This document shows, piece after piece, positions 22,455 to 34,390 of a stretch of DNA of 64,000 bases. The stretch is taken from positions 30,958,527-31,022,526 of the forward strand of contig OX485808.1 in NCBI GenBank assembly GCA_950295325.1. The letters run 5' to 3'. Source of the stretch: Polytrichum commune. Its lineage: Eukaryota; Streptophyta; Polytrichopsida; Polytrichales; Polytrichaceae. The position numbers and the translations under genes are program-made. The notes beneath the pieces were generated by a model. It was not told the origin of the DNA and did not search any database. It saw nothing but the letters and a program-made list of their open reading frames with translations. Each line of letters opens with the position of its first letter. Positions within the stretch are counted from its first letter, which is position 1.

Positions 22455-23800
22455 GGCCCCACATACGACAGACAGACATACATCTCCCGGCTCTCCTCTC
22501 TTCTCGCTGCTGCCACGAGGCTCCCAGGCTCTGTTCATTCAATCGTTCGTTTCATTCGTTCCTCTCATTACTGCCGAGGTTAGTGAGTCCCAGAAAGTAA
22601 CCTAAGCTAAGCCAAGTGAAAGTAAGTAGGTAACCGTGGATTCAAGAAGGTTGCCGTTCCTGTGCGTTTGCTTTTCCGCTTTCTTCGTCCCTATAACCTG
22701 TTCGTCCCCATTACTGGCCCCACATTTACTTACATCTCCTTGGAAAGCTCTCTCTCTCTCTCTCTCTCTCTCGATATATATATATATATATATACATATG
22801 CGCTCTGCGATCATGGTCTGCGAGTGACTCCGTCGTTCGTTTCTGTCGTTTCATTCATTTCTTTACTGCCGAGGTTAGTGAGTCCCGGAAAGTGAAGTAA
22901 TAAGTAAGTGAAGCTCCGCAAAGATAGATAAACTAAGTCAAGTTACGTCAAGTTATTAGCCAAAAGAAAGTGAGGATTGAAGGCAGCCGTTTAACCTGTA
23001 TGTTTTCTTTTCCTCTTTTGTTCTTCCTTCATTAAGTGACTGGCCCCACATAGGTAACTTAACTTCACATCTTCAAGCTCGCTGTTCTCTCTGCTGCGAC
23101 GCTCCGCGACTCTTTCATTCCGTCATAAGTTCCTTCCACTTTTATTTTCTTTACTGCCGAGGTACAGTATGCAGTAAGGAAGTGATGCTCCGCAAACTCC
23201 GAGAAACTAAGGGAAGCGAGTAGAACGGAAACAAAGCATTATTATATTCAGTGGGATTGGACTGCTACTGCCGCTGCAACTTCTGCTCCTCCTCCCCTCT
23301 CTCTCTCTCTCTCTCTCTACTGGCTCCACATACTTAACATCTCCTCCCTCTCTCCTCTCCGCTGCCACGCTCCCCCCTCATCGCATTCATTAATTCATTT
23401 CTTTCAATACTGCCGACCGAAAAGAAAGTGAGCTCAGCTCCGCAAAGCCGGCTTCAGAGAAACCAATCAAGTTAAGTGACAGTTTGTTGAAGCGTTTGCA
23501 AACAATTTTAGGAGAGCATTGAACCGAAGCCAAGTACTCTCAATCACCGTTACAATCGCCGCTTCTAATCGTGTCTAAGTGACTGGCCCCACATGTCTAA
23601 GTGCATGGGTGGGAATGCTCTAAGTGACTGGCCCCACATTCAACACACATACGCTTTACACATCTACCTTAAACTCGACTGCTCGCTCCGCTCATTCGTG
23701 TTCACTGCAATTCTTTACACTTCTTCCATTGCCGCCGAAGTAAATTATAAGGTGATTGAAGCTCCACAAAGCCAGAGAATCGAAGCTACTGAATGGAGAT
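22455..23800. repeat. Five-unit degenerate tandem repeat, about 260-330 bp per unit
   Basis: Units are anchored by GGCCCCACAT or a one-base variant at 22455, 22716, 23042, 23322 and 23585, with a second short start at 23630. Each contains, in the same order, a CT-rich tract, a GCTGCCACGCTC-like block, CATTTCTTTACTGCCGAGG, GTGAGTCCCGGAAAGTGA or variants, and AAGCTCCGCAAAG followed by an AGAGAAACTAAG-like block. Units are diverged and some expand (CT)n or (TA)n runs. The function is unknown. Confidence 0.75.
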
Positions 23801-24229
23801 GTGAGCCGTAGGTGTTGGAAAATCGAATGGAAAGATGGATAGAGAGATAGACAAGAGTTTTGAATCCGGGGCGGCACCTCAAACAAAGAATTTGGAACAG
23901 ATAATCCATCCATCTTATCCTTGTACATTCATACCAAAGAACAATTCTACACAACTTAGAATGGAGTGATGTAGTGCACATTGAGATTGTCCACAATACT
24001 TAATAATTATGTGATTTGAACATGTCTATGTGTTATAATACACGAATGATTTGAGTGGGTCTTCACTTGAGTGCCACTGGTTTTATGTTTGAGCCAACTT
24101 TAGGTTTCAAAAATTCATAGTAATTTCAATGTAAGGAATACAATTACGGAAAAAAATTATAGTCCTCTTGATTTCTACCTTCCTGCACAATAGAAATCTG
24201 CACGGCCTAACACTTCTCAAGATATGGCC

Positions 24230-24440
24230 CCTAATATGTTAAGTGATTGGTTATGGGCTCCTCTACTCTAGATGGGTCTTCAAGTGGCTTATTTTCTTAA
24301 TTGGATGCCTACATTTGATTGGTATATGGTTTGTTGAGGATCAAAAGAGCAAACATCATAAAGACACATGTTTGACCCTTCACTTTCCCAAGCCCAATTT
24401 CCCTCAAATATGCCTGCCTAGAAAATGTGACCTCGATTTC
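24230..24440. repeat. MITE family B fragment
   Basis: Contains TTTGATTGGTATATGGTTTG and CATCATAAAGACACATGTTT, landmarks of family B. Neither end is intact. Confidence 0.5.
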
Positions 24441-24559
24441 AGCAGCTATAGCTAAAGATCTAAAGTTTTTATTTGGACAAATCCAATTGTACTGATGTTT
24501 GCAAGTTAGAGGTGACTGCCCACAATCCAAATTGTAAACGTTGAAGTTTTGTTATGCAA

Positions 24560-25190
24560 GAGCTTGTAATAGGAATGTCAATAGTGGTCTTGAGGGGCAG
24601 TAATTTAAAAATGAATTTGGGGTTGCTTTTTTTATCAAACCTCCACTCAAATCATCTCCAAATGACAAAATGTTACCCTCGTTCAAAAGAGGGGCAATTT
24701 GCCTACTCAAATCAGCTCACAAATCTTGAATCAAAATTTTTTATAAATTTTTGGGGAGCTTTGCATTTTGAGGCAACAATGCCACAATTGCACACCTTCC
24801 ACATGGATTTACACCCACCAACACATGTCCAACAATAGATGTTCAAAACATGTTTCATTTGAGTGTCATGCAAATTTTCAAATCAATTGGGAACAATTTG
24901 CGCATATGAATCAACAAAAAAAAACATTGGTTAAGATACGTTGCCCTTCAAACCGCGGAGGTGACAAATGTCAAATAATGATGCGTGGACTGGTTTCATC
25001 GAAAAGCAGTTGAGAGCACACTCCCATATTTGAATTAATCAAAAATTAACTAACTCTATCAAATCAAAATTATCCACATGGCATAACATATCAAACTCAA
25101 ACATGAACAAGAGGAATAGTTGAAACAATTAGAAACCATCTAAACTAGTGTCACAGGGGTCAGAGCAAAGTGCTCACCACCAAATTATGA
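24560..25190. other. Intergenic, no gene seen
   Basis: AT-rich DNA with short open frames that show no recognisable domain. Confidence 0.45.
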
Positions 25191-25194
25191 TCGC

Positions 25195-25520
25195 ATAGGA
25201 CATTAGGGGTTAAAAGTAATTGGACTACGTCTTAAAATATCAATAACCACTCTACGTTCGGTAGTGAACACCTTTGGGAGGACCTATGTATCCAACTAAG
25301 AAATCAACAAACATGCACTTCCGATTTTCAACCATAACCAAATCAAGGGAGGTCTGATTTTTGTAGATGTTTTATCATAGATTTGCTACTGCAATACAAG
25401 TGTTGTTGTGTAAATCTAATCAGTATTTTCAATTTGTACCAATATATATATATATAATCGGTAGAAGTTGGAGATCATGAAAAACAAACCAACTCACACC
25501 CACATCCCTTAATTATTGAT
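25195..25520. repeat. MITE family B fragment, one end present
   Basis: Shares AAGAAATCAACAAACATGCA and the terminal CACCCACATCCCTTA-like end with family B. An (AT)n run lies at about 25442-25456. The left end is missing. Confidence 0.5.
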
Positions 25521-25574
25521 TCCACATACATGTTTACATGTCCTCCCACTCAAATTCTATATGTTGTCTCTCTA

Positions 25575-25645
25575 ATTTGCACATGAATGAATGAGTCCCG
25601 GCAAGAAAGTAAGTTAAGTTGAGCTCCGTAATAGAAGTCTTTATG
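25575..25645. repeat. Orphan fragment of the 22.4-23.8 kb tandem repeat
   Basis: GAGTCCCGGCAAGAAAGTAAG followed by GAGCTCCGTAA matches the central part of the tandem-repeat units 2 kb away. Confidence 0.5.
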
Positions 25646-25650
25646 AGAAG

Positions 25651-26018
25651 CTACACTAAATATTGTATTTGATGTCACCTTATTCCATTTGTCTTGCTCA
25701 ATTCTAATTGTAAACCGCCCATGCAGTGTCACCAATACCAAATGTAAACTTAACACTATTTGTCATTCCTTGTAAAAACAAAAAGGGCATTATAGATTTA
25801 CGGTGTAATAATTATTGTCACTCACTAAGTGGATTTTCATCCAAATATCAATCATTTCATAAGGAGAATGTTAGGATGCCGAATATACCAAAAGTGGATG
25901 GAACTAAAAGTAAGTTGGGATGACATTATATGTAAACTTATTCATAAGAAGTGTCATTAGAAAATTTACGAAAGTGACATAAATACCATATGACACTAAA
26001 CATAACATTTAGTGCACT
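25651..26018. mobile_element. MITE with CTACACTAAAT ends, family C
   Basis: Begins CTACACTAAATATTGTATTT and ends GACACTAAACATAACATTTAGTG in inverted sense. The body (AATTCTAATTGTAAACCGCC, ACTATTTGTCATTCCTTGTA) recurs at 28315-29021, 54300-54498, 57430-57548 and 58101-58493. Confidence 0.75.
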
Positions 26019-27595
26019 TAAGTGAGTAGTTAGTGTAAGTGTTGGAGCGGAATGCAAAGATAATAGGAAAAATCGTAAAATCTCTCAGTGAGGGACACAA
26101 AACCGGGGGTTCAATGATCCTTCTTTGAGAAAACTTTATATTAAGAGTTTGTTAGCTCATTGTGTAATCAGGGCATGTTTTGAAAGTTGGGTGAAAATTT
26201 TGGGGTTTTCTGTTTCCGCTCTAAAACTTTGAGAGAATTTCAAATCTAAAATAGGATATGCACATGGGACTTGTTGGTTTAAATCTTGGATTGGCCTATG
26301 CAAAGCTAAGCTTCGCCCACCCATCCTACTAGACAAGCTAGCAAGTTGGTTTTAATTAGACCATCAACACTCGTTGTGTATGGTATGAAACTTGGGCAAA
26401 TTTGTGTTCATTTTCATAAAATCAAGGTTTGGGACAAAATCAATGGTTTCATCTGTTTACTTTATAAATAAATCTAATAGCAACAAAGAATCGAAGCCCA
26501 ATGTTGTGAAAACATAATGTAAAAGGGTGGGTGACTATGTTGTATATGCCCTAAGCAACATGAATTTATTGATATGTTCATTCATTTGTACAACAATCAC
26601 ATTTTAAAATCACCATAATTTGTTATTGCGACAGTAAGTACTCAAATTAGTGTGAATTTGTTCATAAATTAGTGTGAGGCAACCTAATTGCACATATCGG
26701 TGTAGTAGGTGAGGCCCCGGGGTGAGGAGCTCATCAAACTCATAACATTGAGGTGCCATTTTTCATGTGTTGATTATCGGCCTTTTATTGTCGGATTTCC
26801 CTTGATGTTCAAGGCCATGGCATGTAACACCATGCATTTGGTCCATTTAGGCACTGCAAATCCCCTCGCATTTTGAGCTCATGAGGAAGTTGAGTGGGGG
26901 GCTTTCCCAAAACCCTAACCCTAATTCTTTAGATCCCGCCCTTAGGGCTAGGCCTTTCCTTTGTTTCGAAATCCCTAAACCCTCTCAAGATCTTTCCTTA
27001 ATAGGTGAAGGAATAAAGGAGACTATATTTTGTGATTTTTTCCATTGAATCACGTGGCATAAATTGTAGTCCATATAGAAATTTGGTATGTGATTGTGAG
27101 TCACTATACAATACATTTAATGAAGTATGCCTCGGTTTTTCTTTGCGTTTGGTAATTCAAATGAATTAGATGAATAACTCACTACTAGAGTTAGTCATCT
27201 CCCTTTTCTTTTCTTTTCTTTGTTTTTGGAACACAAGAGGTGCGTGATCACACGGCTAGTTTTTTCTTCAAGTGGAGAGAGGGCTTCATGGCCAAGGATC
27301 GAAGCTGGCAAATATTTCGTGCTTTTTGGGTACCTCTCCAATATCATCCAATAGTTTGAGGTCATCTTGGACCCAATCATCCACTTGTACACATTGGTTG
27401 AGTAAAGTTAAGGATGTTTTTACACCGAGGTCCAAGACCAAGGAAACTCCAAAATCAAGCACTCCTATTGGTTGAGAGCAAAAAATTGGACCCGAGGAGT
27501 TAGAATATGGGTCCGAAGCACAATGTACGGTGACAAACAATGATAAGTATAAAGAGACGATACACAAGAAGTACGAAAGATAATTAAAGTGTGTA
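26019..27595. other. Intergenic, no gene seen
   Basis: AT-rich. A short telomere-like AACCCTAACCCTAA occurs near 26913. Around 27260-27370 there is a diverged relative of the 15111-15312 repeat. Confidence 0.45.
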
Positions 27596-27600
27596 GGGGT

Positions 27601-27815
27601 TAAAGTATGTGGGTGTTATGTGGTTGCTTTTTCTTAATCGGACACCCCGTATTTGATTGGTGTGCGGTTAGGCAAGAATCAAAGAGCAGACAAAATAAAG
27701 ACACATGTTCAAAAGAGATTGGGGTATGTTTTGAAATTTTATCAACTACTCCACACTCAACAATGAATGTAATTGCAAGGACCTTTGTGTTCAATTAAGA
27801 AATCAACAAACATGC
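27601..27815. repeat. MITE family B fragment
   Basis: Carries the 5' half of family B (GTATGTGGGTGTTATGTGG, TTTGATTGGTGTGCGGTTAG, AAGACACATGTTCAAAAGAG). The right half is lost. Confidence 0.65.
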
Positions 27816-28314
27816 AATTCCGAGCGCACCTCTCGTTCATCCAACATAAAGACCTTGAAATAGTATGCAGCTCATAGCTTACTTTGTTTAGTTGATTTGA
27901 CACCGGAATCAGTTGTAAAGACCATGAAGTAGTGTTCTCGAGGTCATTTTGAGATGATGAACCGGTGACTATCATATAGAAGGTCAAGTGATTAATGTTG
28001 GATGAATGAGAAGTACACTTGTATGAGATACTTCATTTTTTTCTCTCTCTCTCTTCCGTATGGGTGCCACGTGGCATTGACACAACGCCCGAGTGGCGGC
28101 GAGAAATTGTCAAAGGCGGTTTGGATGAGGTTTTTACCCAGTCATACTTTAGCCTTTCCGTCTTCCTCCTTCTTCTTTGTTCTTCTTCTCCGCCTCCTAT
28201 TTGTAAGTTACTCTTCTAACTTCCGTTTTACTCCCGGCTACGGTGACCTTCATGGGTAACAATTTTTTACTTTAAGTATGCTTATTACTTAGGGCCACTT
28301 TACTCTACACTAAC

Positions 28315-29021
28315 TATTGTATTTAGTGTCATATGGTATCTAATGTTACTATGGTAACTTTTCTAATGACACGTTTTAATGAGTGAGACTACAAAGAGAT
28401 TGTCATCGTAATTGTCTTTTAGGTCATCCAAACGCCAACTACACTAAATAGGTAGATTAGTGTTGGAAACACTAATAGTCGACGAAAACGCTAAATGTAA
28501 ATTGTCTCTATAGTGTTAGAACGCTAAATGTCAACTCTAACACTATTTGTACCAAGTAGTAACTTTAAATATTTACATGAGCGCATTTAGTGTTAGATGA
28601 TATTTTGTAAATCTTGGAATGAAGAATTGAAGGAAGAAGAATATGAGAACCTCGTAAAAGGTATGATTTGTTCAAACCCTATTCAAACACTAATTGTAAT
28701 ATCAGTTGAAAATTAGTGTTTTAGGTAACTATTGCATCTAACACTAATCTACCTATTTAGTGTACCAAAACAAAGTTTGGTGTATTTTGGGTCTTAATAT
28801 TTATGTAACAAAATATTATCATGGGTGATTGAAGTTTGGGTGGAAAACTACTTGGTGAGTGACAATAAATGCAACACTCTAAATTTATGATGCCCGATAT
28901 CTTTAGAAGGAATGACAAATAATGTTCACATTTAGTGTTGGTGGCACTAGACAGGCGGTTTACAATTAGTATTGAGCAAGACGTATAGAATTGGTGACAC
29001 TAAACATGATGTTTAGTGTAG
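28315..29021. mobile_element. Family C MITE, interrupted by another MITE
   Basis: Outer ends CTACACTAACTATTGTATTT and AACATGATGTTTAGTGTAG are inverted repeats, and the body matches 25651-26018 in reverse. The copy is split by the element at 28439-28764. Confidence 0.75.
28439..28764. mobile_element. MITE with CTACACTAAATAGG ends (copy 2), nested
   Basis: Close match to 8137-8491 with the same inverted ends. It sits inside the 28315-29021 element. The flanks GCCAAC and CCAAAAC share CCAA, a possible short target duplication. Confidence 0.85.
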
Positions 29022-29515
29022 AGCTTGAGGGACGTTGACCCATGATGATATACAAATTATGTGATTGGTCGAGAAGTCAAAGACGGTTCAAGTTCACTTT
29101 ATACTAGAGTTTGAAGGCATGAGGGACCCATAAATTTGAATGGATGGAAAATCCACGTGGCGTCCGACATGGCAGCAAGTGGATTTTTTCATGGTCTACT
29201 AGATATTGTGTTAGGCCCAACAAAAAAAAGGTGGAAATAAAAATTAGGGTTTGTGGCAATCAATGAAATTGTCGTTGGCTCCTGGAAATATCATATTGCA
29301 GTGATGGGATCCGAGCCCAAACCCAAACATATGTGGTAGTCCCTCAACATGGTCCACTTTCACTTTACTCTTAGCTTGAGGGCCCACCCATTGCAAAACT
29401 GGATTTATGTTTCCCACAATATGGCCTTTGGATGATCTTCGAGGGCCCACTTTTTCATGGTCACGGCTCTTGGTTTGTGTGTAAAGCGGCTTTTGCTTTG
29501 AGATGTTTTGTAGAG
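29022..29515. other. Intergenic, no gene seen
   Basis: No coding or repeat structure recognised. Confidence 0.4.
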
Positions 29516-29516
29516 C

Positions 29517-29745
29517 TACACCAAATAGTCCTTTTAGTGCGGGATTCTATTTGGAGTTACATAAAGTAATACCTCTTTTAACCAATATTACTATTTTTTA
29601 CTTGAAGAAGACACATACCTACATAGTAAATTATGCACGTCAAGGAACATGAAATAACTTATATGGTGATACTAATAGAAATGAGGTGTTGATTAACATT
29701 ATACAAAAATTATAGTAAACATGTAACTCCAAATGGTAACCCACA
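29517..29745. mobile_element. Possible MITE with ATTTGGAGTTACAT ends
   Basis: ATTTGGAGTTACAT near 29550 and its exact inverse ATGTAACTCCAAAT near 29720 form inverted repeats around about 170 bp. Outer limits are uncertain. Confidence 0.45.
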
Positions 29746-29755
29746 CTAAGAAGAC

Positions 29756-30442
29756 TACACCGTTTATGGTATTTAGTGTCATGTACACTATTTGCGAAGG
29801 CCTGAACTAGTTGCCTATAGGTCTCAAAGTGTCATGCCCGCTAATTGCCGATATGATTCCATTCGTCAACATAAGTGACTTCTATAAAGTGAGAAACTAT
29901 CTACATAATGACATTTAGAGTAGCACAGTGGGATACTTTAGATGATCATTTTGCATTTTAGTATACAATGAAAATATATTCTTGAGCATACTAATGGTGA
30001 GTGTCATGTGTTTACATTTTAGTATGCAAGAAAAAAGATTTTCTTAAGCATACTAATGGCGAGTGTCATTTGTGTACACTTTAGACAACTCATAATCCAT
30101 TTGTGTAACATAGGCATGCATCTCATCACACCAACTAAATACTCATGCTAGGATATTAATCAGCACGCTTGAACACCAAGTTTCATGAGGTGGCATTTAT
30201 GGTGAAGTCGCTAATCATCAGTGTCACCTAGCATACACCTCAAAATAGGGTAAGTGACACTACCGTAGAGGGCTCACATTCCAACACAAAGTTAAAAAAA
30301 TATCCTCAAACCTTGCCACATGTCATGCTCACATTCGCCCACTTGTATCCCACATGGAAACTACATTCCGACACATGTAAAGATGAAATAGAGAGCCCTC
30401 TACAATATTACCCACGTGACACTAAACACCATAAACGGTGTA
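29756..30442. mobile_element. 687-bp inverted-repeat element (TACACCGTTTATGG ends)
   Basis: Begins TACACCGTTTATGGTATTTA and ends with the near-perfect inverse, finishing ACCATAAACGGTGTA. Taking ACACCG...CGGTGT as the element, ACT flanks both sides as a possible 3-bp duplication. It contains a direct repeat of about 67 bp (about 29951-30085). No coding capacity was seen. Confidence 0.75.
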
Positions 30443-30851
30443 CTCCACATACTTCAACGGACGGTTCATTTACTTACACATGTTAATTGATTTGCTTTGA
30501 GATGTTCACAAAGTTACCCAGCGACACAACCACTATTGTAGGGATGACGTTTCACAACACTTATCGAACCAAGAAACATAGAGAGTAGAACACTTATATC
30601 CAAAGTAAAACTCCGACATCACTACTCTTGACTAGATTTCAACTCCTAAATGAAAATCTCATACTCCAAAACCAACCTAAACTAGTTTACTTGAAATTGG
30701 GATGAATCAACAACCGACCTAATATGAGGTCAATTTTTACCTTTGCCGACCTATATGGGGTCAAATTTTGTATACTTTTTACGACTCCTTCTACATAAGG
30801 AAACCAAACCCCAATTGGTATTACTATTGCTATTGCCCTTGCTGACTGACT

Positions 30852-30893
<42 letters not shown>

Positions 30894-30896
30894 CAT
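30852..30896. repeat. (CA)n(TA)n microsatellite
   Basis: A run of CA repeats followed directly by TA repeats. Confidence 0.9.
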
Positions 30897-30899
30897 ACG

Positions 30900-31525
30900 G
30901 TTTTGACGGTGATTGAATCCCGTAACTTCACCGCAACACATGCACACAAAGTCCCTTTTACCGTACTTCAGTTGAATCCTTGACGGTGGTTATTATACTC
31001 AGTCGGCCACCTGTGTTTTTTGTGGCAAGTTTATCACACTATTTTTGCACTATAAAATGCTCTTGTTCGAAGTATGTTGTGTCTCGTTTGCCACCGACTC
31101 ATGATGACAAACCCAATAACACTTGCACTATGCATCCGAGTTGGTGTGGCCCACACTATTTAAGGTAAACGGGTCATAAATGGTTATTGCTTCTTTTTTC
31201 CCCAACTAGCCCACTTTTTGCTAGGATTTAAGACATGTGATTTGTATAGCCGTCGCCGGTTTCCTTGTAATTTTTGAAGCTTGTATGAATGTTTTTATTC
31301 ATTTTCAAAGTGAAAGATTGTCATGCTTATTTCATGTAGGCTCCCCCCCCCCCCCATTATGTTGACTTTTGTTCTTAGAATGGTTGTCATATTTTGAACA
31401 TGTGGTCCAATTTCTTTTTCAAACATATGGTTTTTTGGGTATTTGTTTTGGGAACCACACCAAACCACATGCCACTCAATAATAGGTGTCCTAATACGAG
31501 AAATGATCGATTAAGGGTTGTGTAC
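30900..31525. other. Intergenic, no gene seen
   Basis: Holds a 13-base poly-C (31343-31355). No coding signal was seen. Confidence 0.4.
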
Positions 31526-31529
31526 CTTA

Positions 31530-32029
31530 GGGCCAGTTCGCACACGAGACTGAGAGCCCGTGACTAGTACACTTCAAGCACTCTCATTGGTGGAAAAGGT
31601 GGAGCCGGTCCAAGTTCGCTTCACAATATGCTTGAGGGACCAACAAAGTGAGTGAATACAAGATGGATGTAAAGTCTATATGGATTCCTACATGACATCT
31701 AATGGATCATGTTTCATGATCACTTGGATTATTGTCAAAACCCATCTCTTGAAGGTAGACATAACACAATACCGGGAGACCATGGCACTCCAAATGCTCA
31801 CAACTTTTGATTTATTCTATTATATCATGTGTAAGGACCATCATGAATAAAAATTCATTGAAATAGCAATTGGTTGAGGGTCCGGTCACATATGACTTCA
31901 CACAACACTTGAGGGTCCGTGACCACACTACATGATTTTTGGAGGTGTGTTGGGACGGCCTTTGGACACTTCCTTTTGGGCTCTCACAATGTCATGGTCA
32001 CGGCTCTTGGCTCGTGTGTGAAGTGGCCC
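31530..32029 (+). mobile_element. PIF/Harbinger-like MITE, complete
   Basis: 500-bp element with ends GGGCCAGTTCGCACACGAG and the inverse CTCGTGTGTGAAGTGGCCC, flanked by TTA on both sides (31527-31529 and 32030-32032). A TWA duplication is typical of the PIF/Harbinger superfamily. It serves as the reference for the copies at 5120, 52141-54090 and 59441. Confidence 0.85.
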
Positions 32030-32032
32030 TTA

Positions 32033-32850
32033 CTATCGCATCACATACGTGACCTTGGAATCAAAGGGTGACAATTACGAATTAGGTAGCAAAGGACAAT
32101 TTTTGGTGCACGATAAATCTTGAAGGTCGCTCAAATTAGCGTGGTCATGTTTTGTTGTTTTATTACATTCTTTAAAAATTATGTGGTTTTTGTAAAAATA
32201 TAACATGCTCCATATCTCACCAACCTATAATTCTAAACTACAATGATAAAACACACACCGTATATGGGTTTAGGACACAGTCCACACTAATTGTCGTCAA
32301 TTTATAAAGTGATTTTGCAATCAATATTGACTGGCCATGATGAAAGTGGCACATGACAATGCTTGCCCTAGGGTACGTCATAAAGACCACTCAAATCAAC
32401 ATGGCACCGTCAAGTTTAATACCACACTAATTCATATATGTAGTGTAACAACCCCTAGTTGAGTTGCACATTGCCACAAACAACAATTCATCCATGTTGC
32501 ATAGGTAATCTATGCATGAAACCATGTCACGTGGATGAATTTGTGTTGTCCACGCAATAGGATGAAAACATGACCATGTTTCATGACACTTTATCCCGAG
32601 GGTTGACTTAGAAAAATTATAGTTGGAATGGTGTGATCAAAGATATGGTGTATTTTGTTATTTGCACCCATAAAAACTGATTTTTGTAAAGAGGTAATAT
32701 ATGATGGACAAAAATATGCCATATTGGGTTGTAACTAATACAAGGTCTTATATAACATATCCGATTTGGTTTATAAGATATAATATACCATGTGGGATAA
32801 ATCATCTTCATGTTGATAATGAAGCATTTGTGTGTTGTTTGCGCCATTGA
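32033..32850. other. Intergenic, no gene seen
   Basis: AT-rich, without recognisable coding or repeat features. Confidence 0.4.
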
Positions 32851-32860
32851 GTGTGTAATG

Positions 32861-33357
32861 CACGGGTAGATCACTCTAAGGCATTTTTGTGCACCACGTG
32901 CGGCTGGGGGTTTTTTGTTTTGGGGCTATTTACCTTCAAGGGTTGAATTAAAGCCTCCCTATAATTACTTAAATTTCAAAAAATGGCCCATTTGTTTGCA
33001 TCCTTCCATTACTTATATTGTCCAAGTCACTGCAATTTTTTGTACTTTATATTCCTTTTAAGTAATTTTGGACAGACGGAAATCCCAATTATCATCCATC
33101 CCCGTGAGTCCTAAACCCATTTACATACCATACTAAACATACCTTCTTGGATCCTTATCTTTAGCCCCTATATTAATTTTACAAAAAAATAATGGCCTGC
33201 GTTTTATGTCCATCTAACTTACTTATAATGGGATTGTCTACATTTAATGGACCCTTCTTTATTTGGAATTCCTTTATAATTTTATTTCAAATGATTTTAA
33301 TCCTCTCTATATTATGCCGCACGTCGTTTTTAAAATGCACTAAGTGATCTACCCGTG
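32861..33357. mobile_element. hAT-like MITE with 8-bp target duplication
   Basis: 497-bp element starting CACGGGTAGATCACT and ending AGTGATCTACCCGTG (perfect 15-bp inverse). The flanks GTGTAATG (32853-32860 and 33358-33365) are identical. The 8-bp duplication and CA-G-type ends fit the hAT superfamily; a 9-bp reading would fit Mutator-like elements. Confidence 0.82.
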
Positions 33358-33366
33358 GTGTAATGC

Positions 33367-34080
33367 CAACATTTTTGAAACTTGAGTTATTGAAGTTCAG
33401 CAAGAACGCTCCAACTGAAATACGAAAACAACTGCCATATGATTCTCAATGTTCTATGGTGTCATTCTTTGATAACTTAGTCTTATTTTTGGCACTCAAA
33501 TGGTTAAAGATATCTTTGTCTTTAGTATTCGGATTTCATTTTTCTAATTTACTTCAACTTATTCTAATGAACTAAGAGGCTGTAAAATACCCCTCCTCAC
33601 AATTTGTAAGTAAATATTTGGACCCTTAAAACACCACGAATTAGATAATTAGATAATTAGGTGAAAGACCCCGTACAATAATCCCCCTCAGTCACACCTG
33701 ATATACAACCCTCCCCAAAGAATTGCTACCCCCTACATCTTTATTGTTGGACAATGTAACCATTGTTTGTGGCAGTGTTGAAAGACCTCGTGTGATATAC
33801 ATAAAGGGGATTGGGTTTGGCACACATCTATAAGTTGCATGAGGTGAGATTGGACCACGGGAATTATCTTCGAGTTCAAGGTTATCGATGATGCTTTTGC
33901 TCAGATTTTTTTGTTGTTTTTCATTTTTCTTTTTTATGATATCGGAGGATGACGATTATGGAAGTGCAATGTCATTTGTCGTTGCTCATACCTATCGAAG
34001 CGGGCTAGTAACTCATTTGCGGAGAATCAAATCTCCATGGTTTAAACCACTCCCAAGACATGTTTTTCAAGTGGATTATT
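33367..34080. other. Intergenic, no gene seen
   Basis: Short open frames only, none with a recognisable domain. Confidence 0.4.
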
Positions 34081-34082
34081 TA

Positions 34083-34390
34083 TGTGGTGTAGGTTGGATG
34101 TGATCTAAGAATGGACACCCCAAAAGACATCTGTTGAGATGAGATTTGGAGCACATGCTCAACGCTTATCAATCATTCTAGACATAATTGGGGGAATCTA
34201 TATGATCATTTAATAACTCAAAGATTCTTCACTTTAGCAAAGAATAGGATATTCAAACCAACTCCAAGTATTATGAGGAAAGCAACTACGGACACGATTT
34301 GGGATTGCTAATCATCTCACACTTGTTGCATGTTTCATATCCTACGAGAAGTGGGCGCAAGAAGTAGAGAAGTGTCCATTTAAGACCCAC
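34083..34390. repeat. Dispersed repeat D (copy 2)
   Basis: Matches 13140-13460 along most of its length, including TATATGATCATTTAATAACTC and GTTTCATATCCTACGAGAAG. Confidence 0.6.

Noticed and set aside
26041-26400. TGTTGGAGCGG as the start of a copia-type LTR
   Set aside because: No matching second LTR, primer-binding site or retroviral-type protein motif was found in the window.
28008-28260. Possible promoter and first exon near TCTCTCTC and GTGCCACGTGGCA
   Set aside because: A G-box-like palindrome and a short open frame occur, but no splice chain or protein similarity followed.
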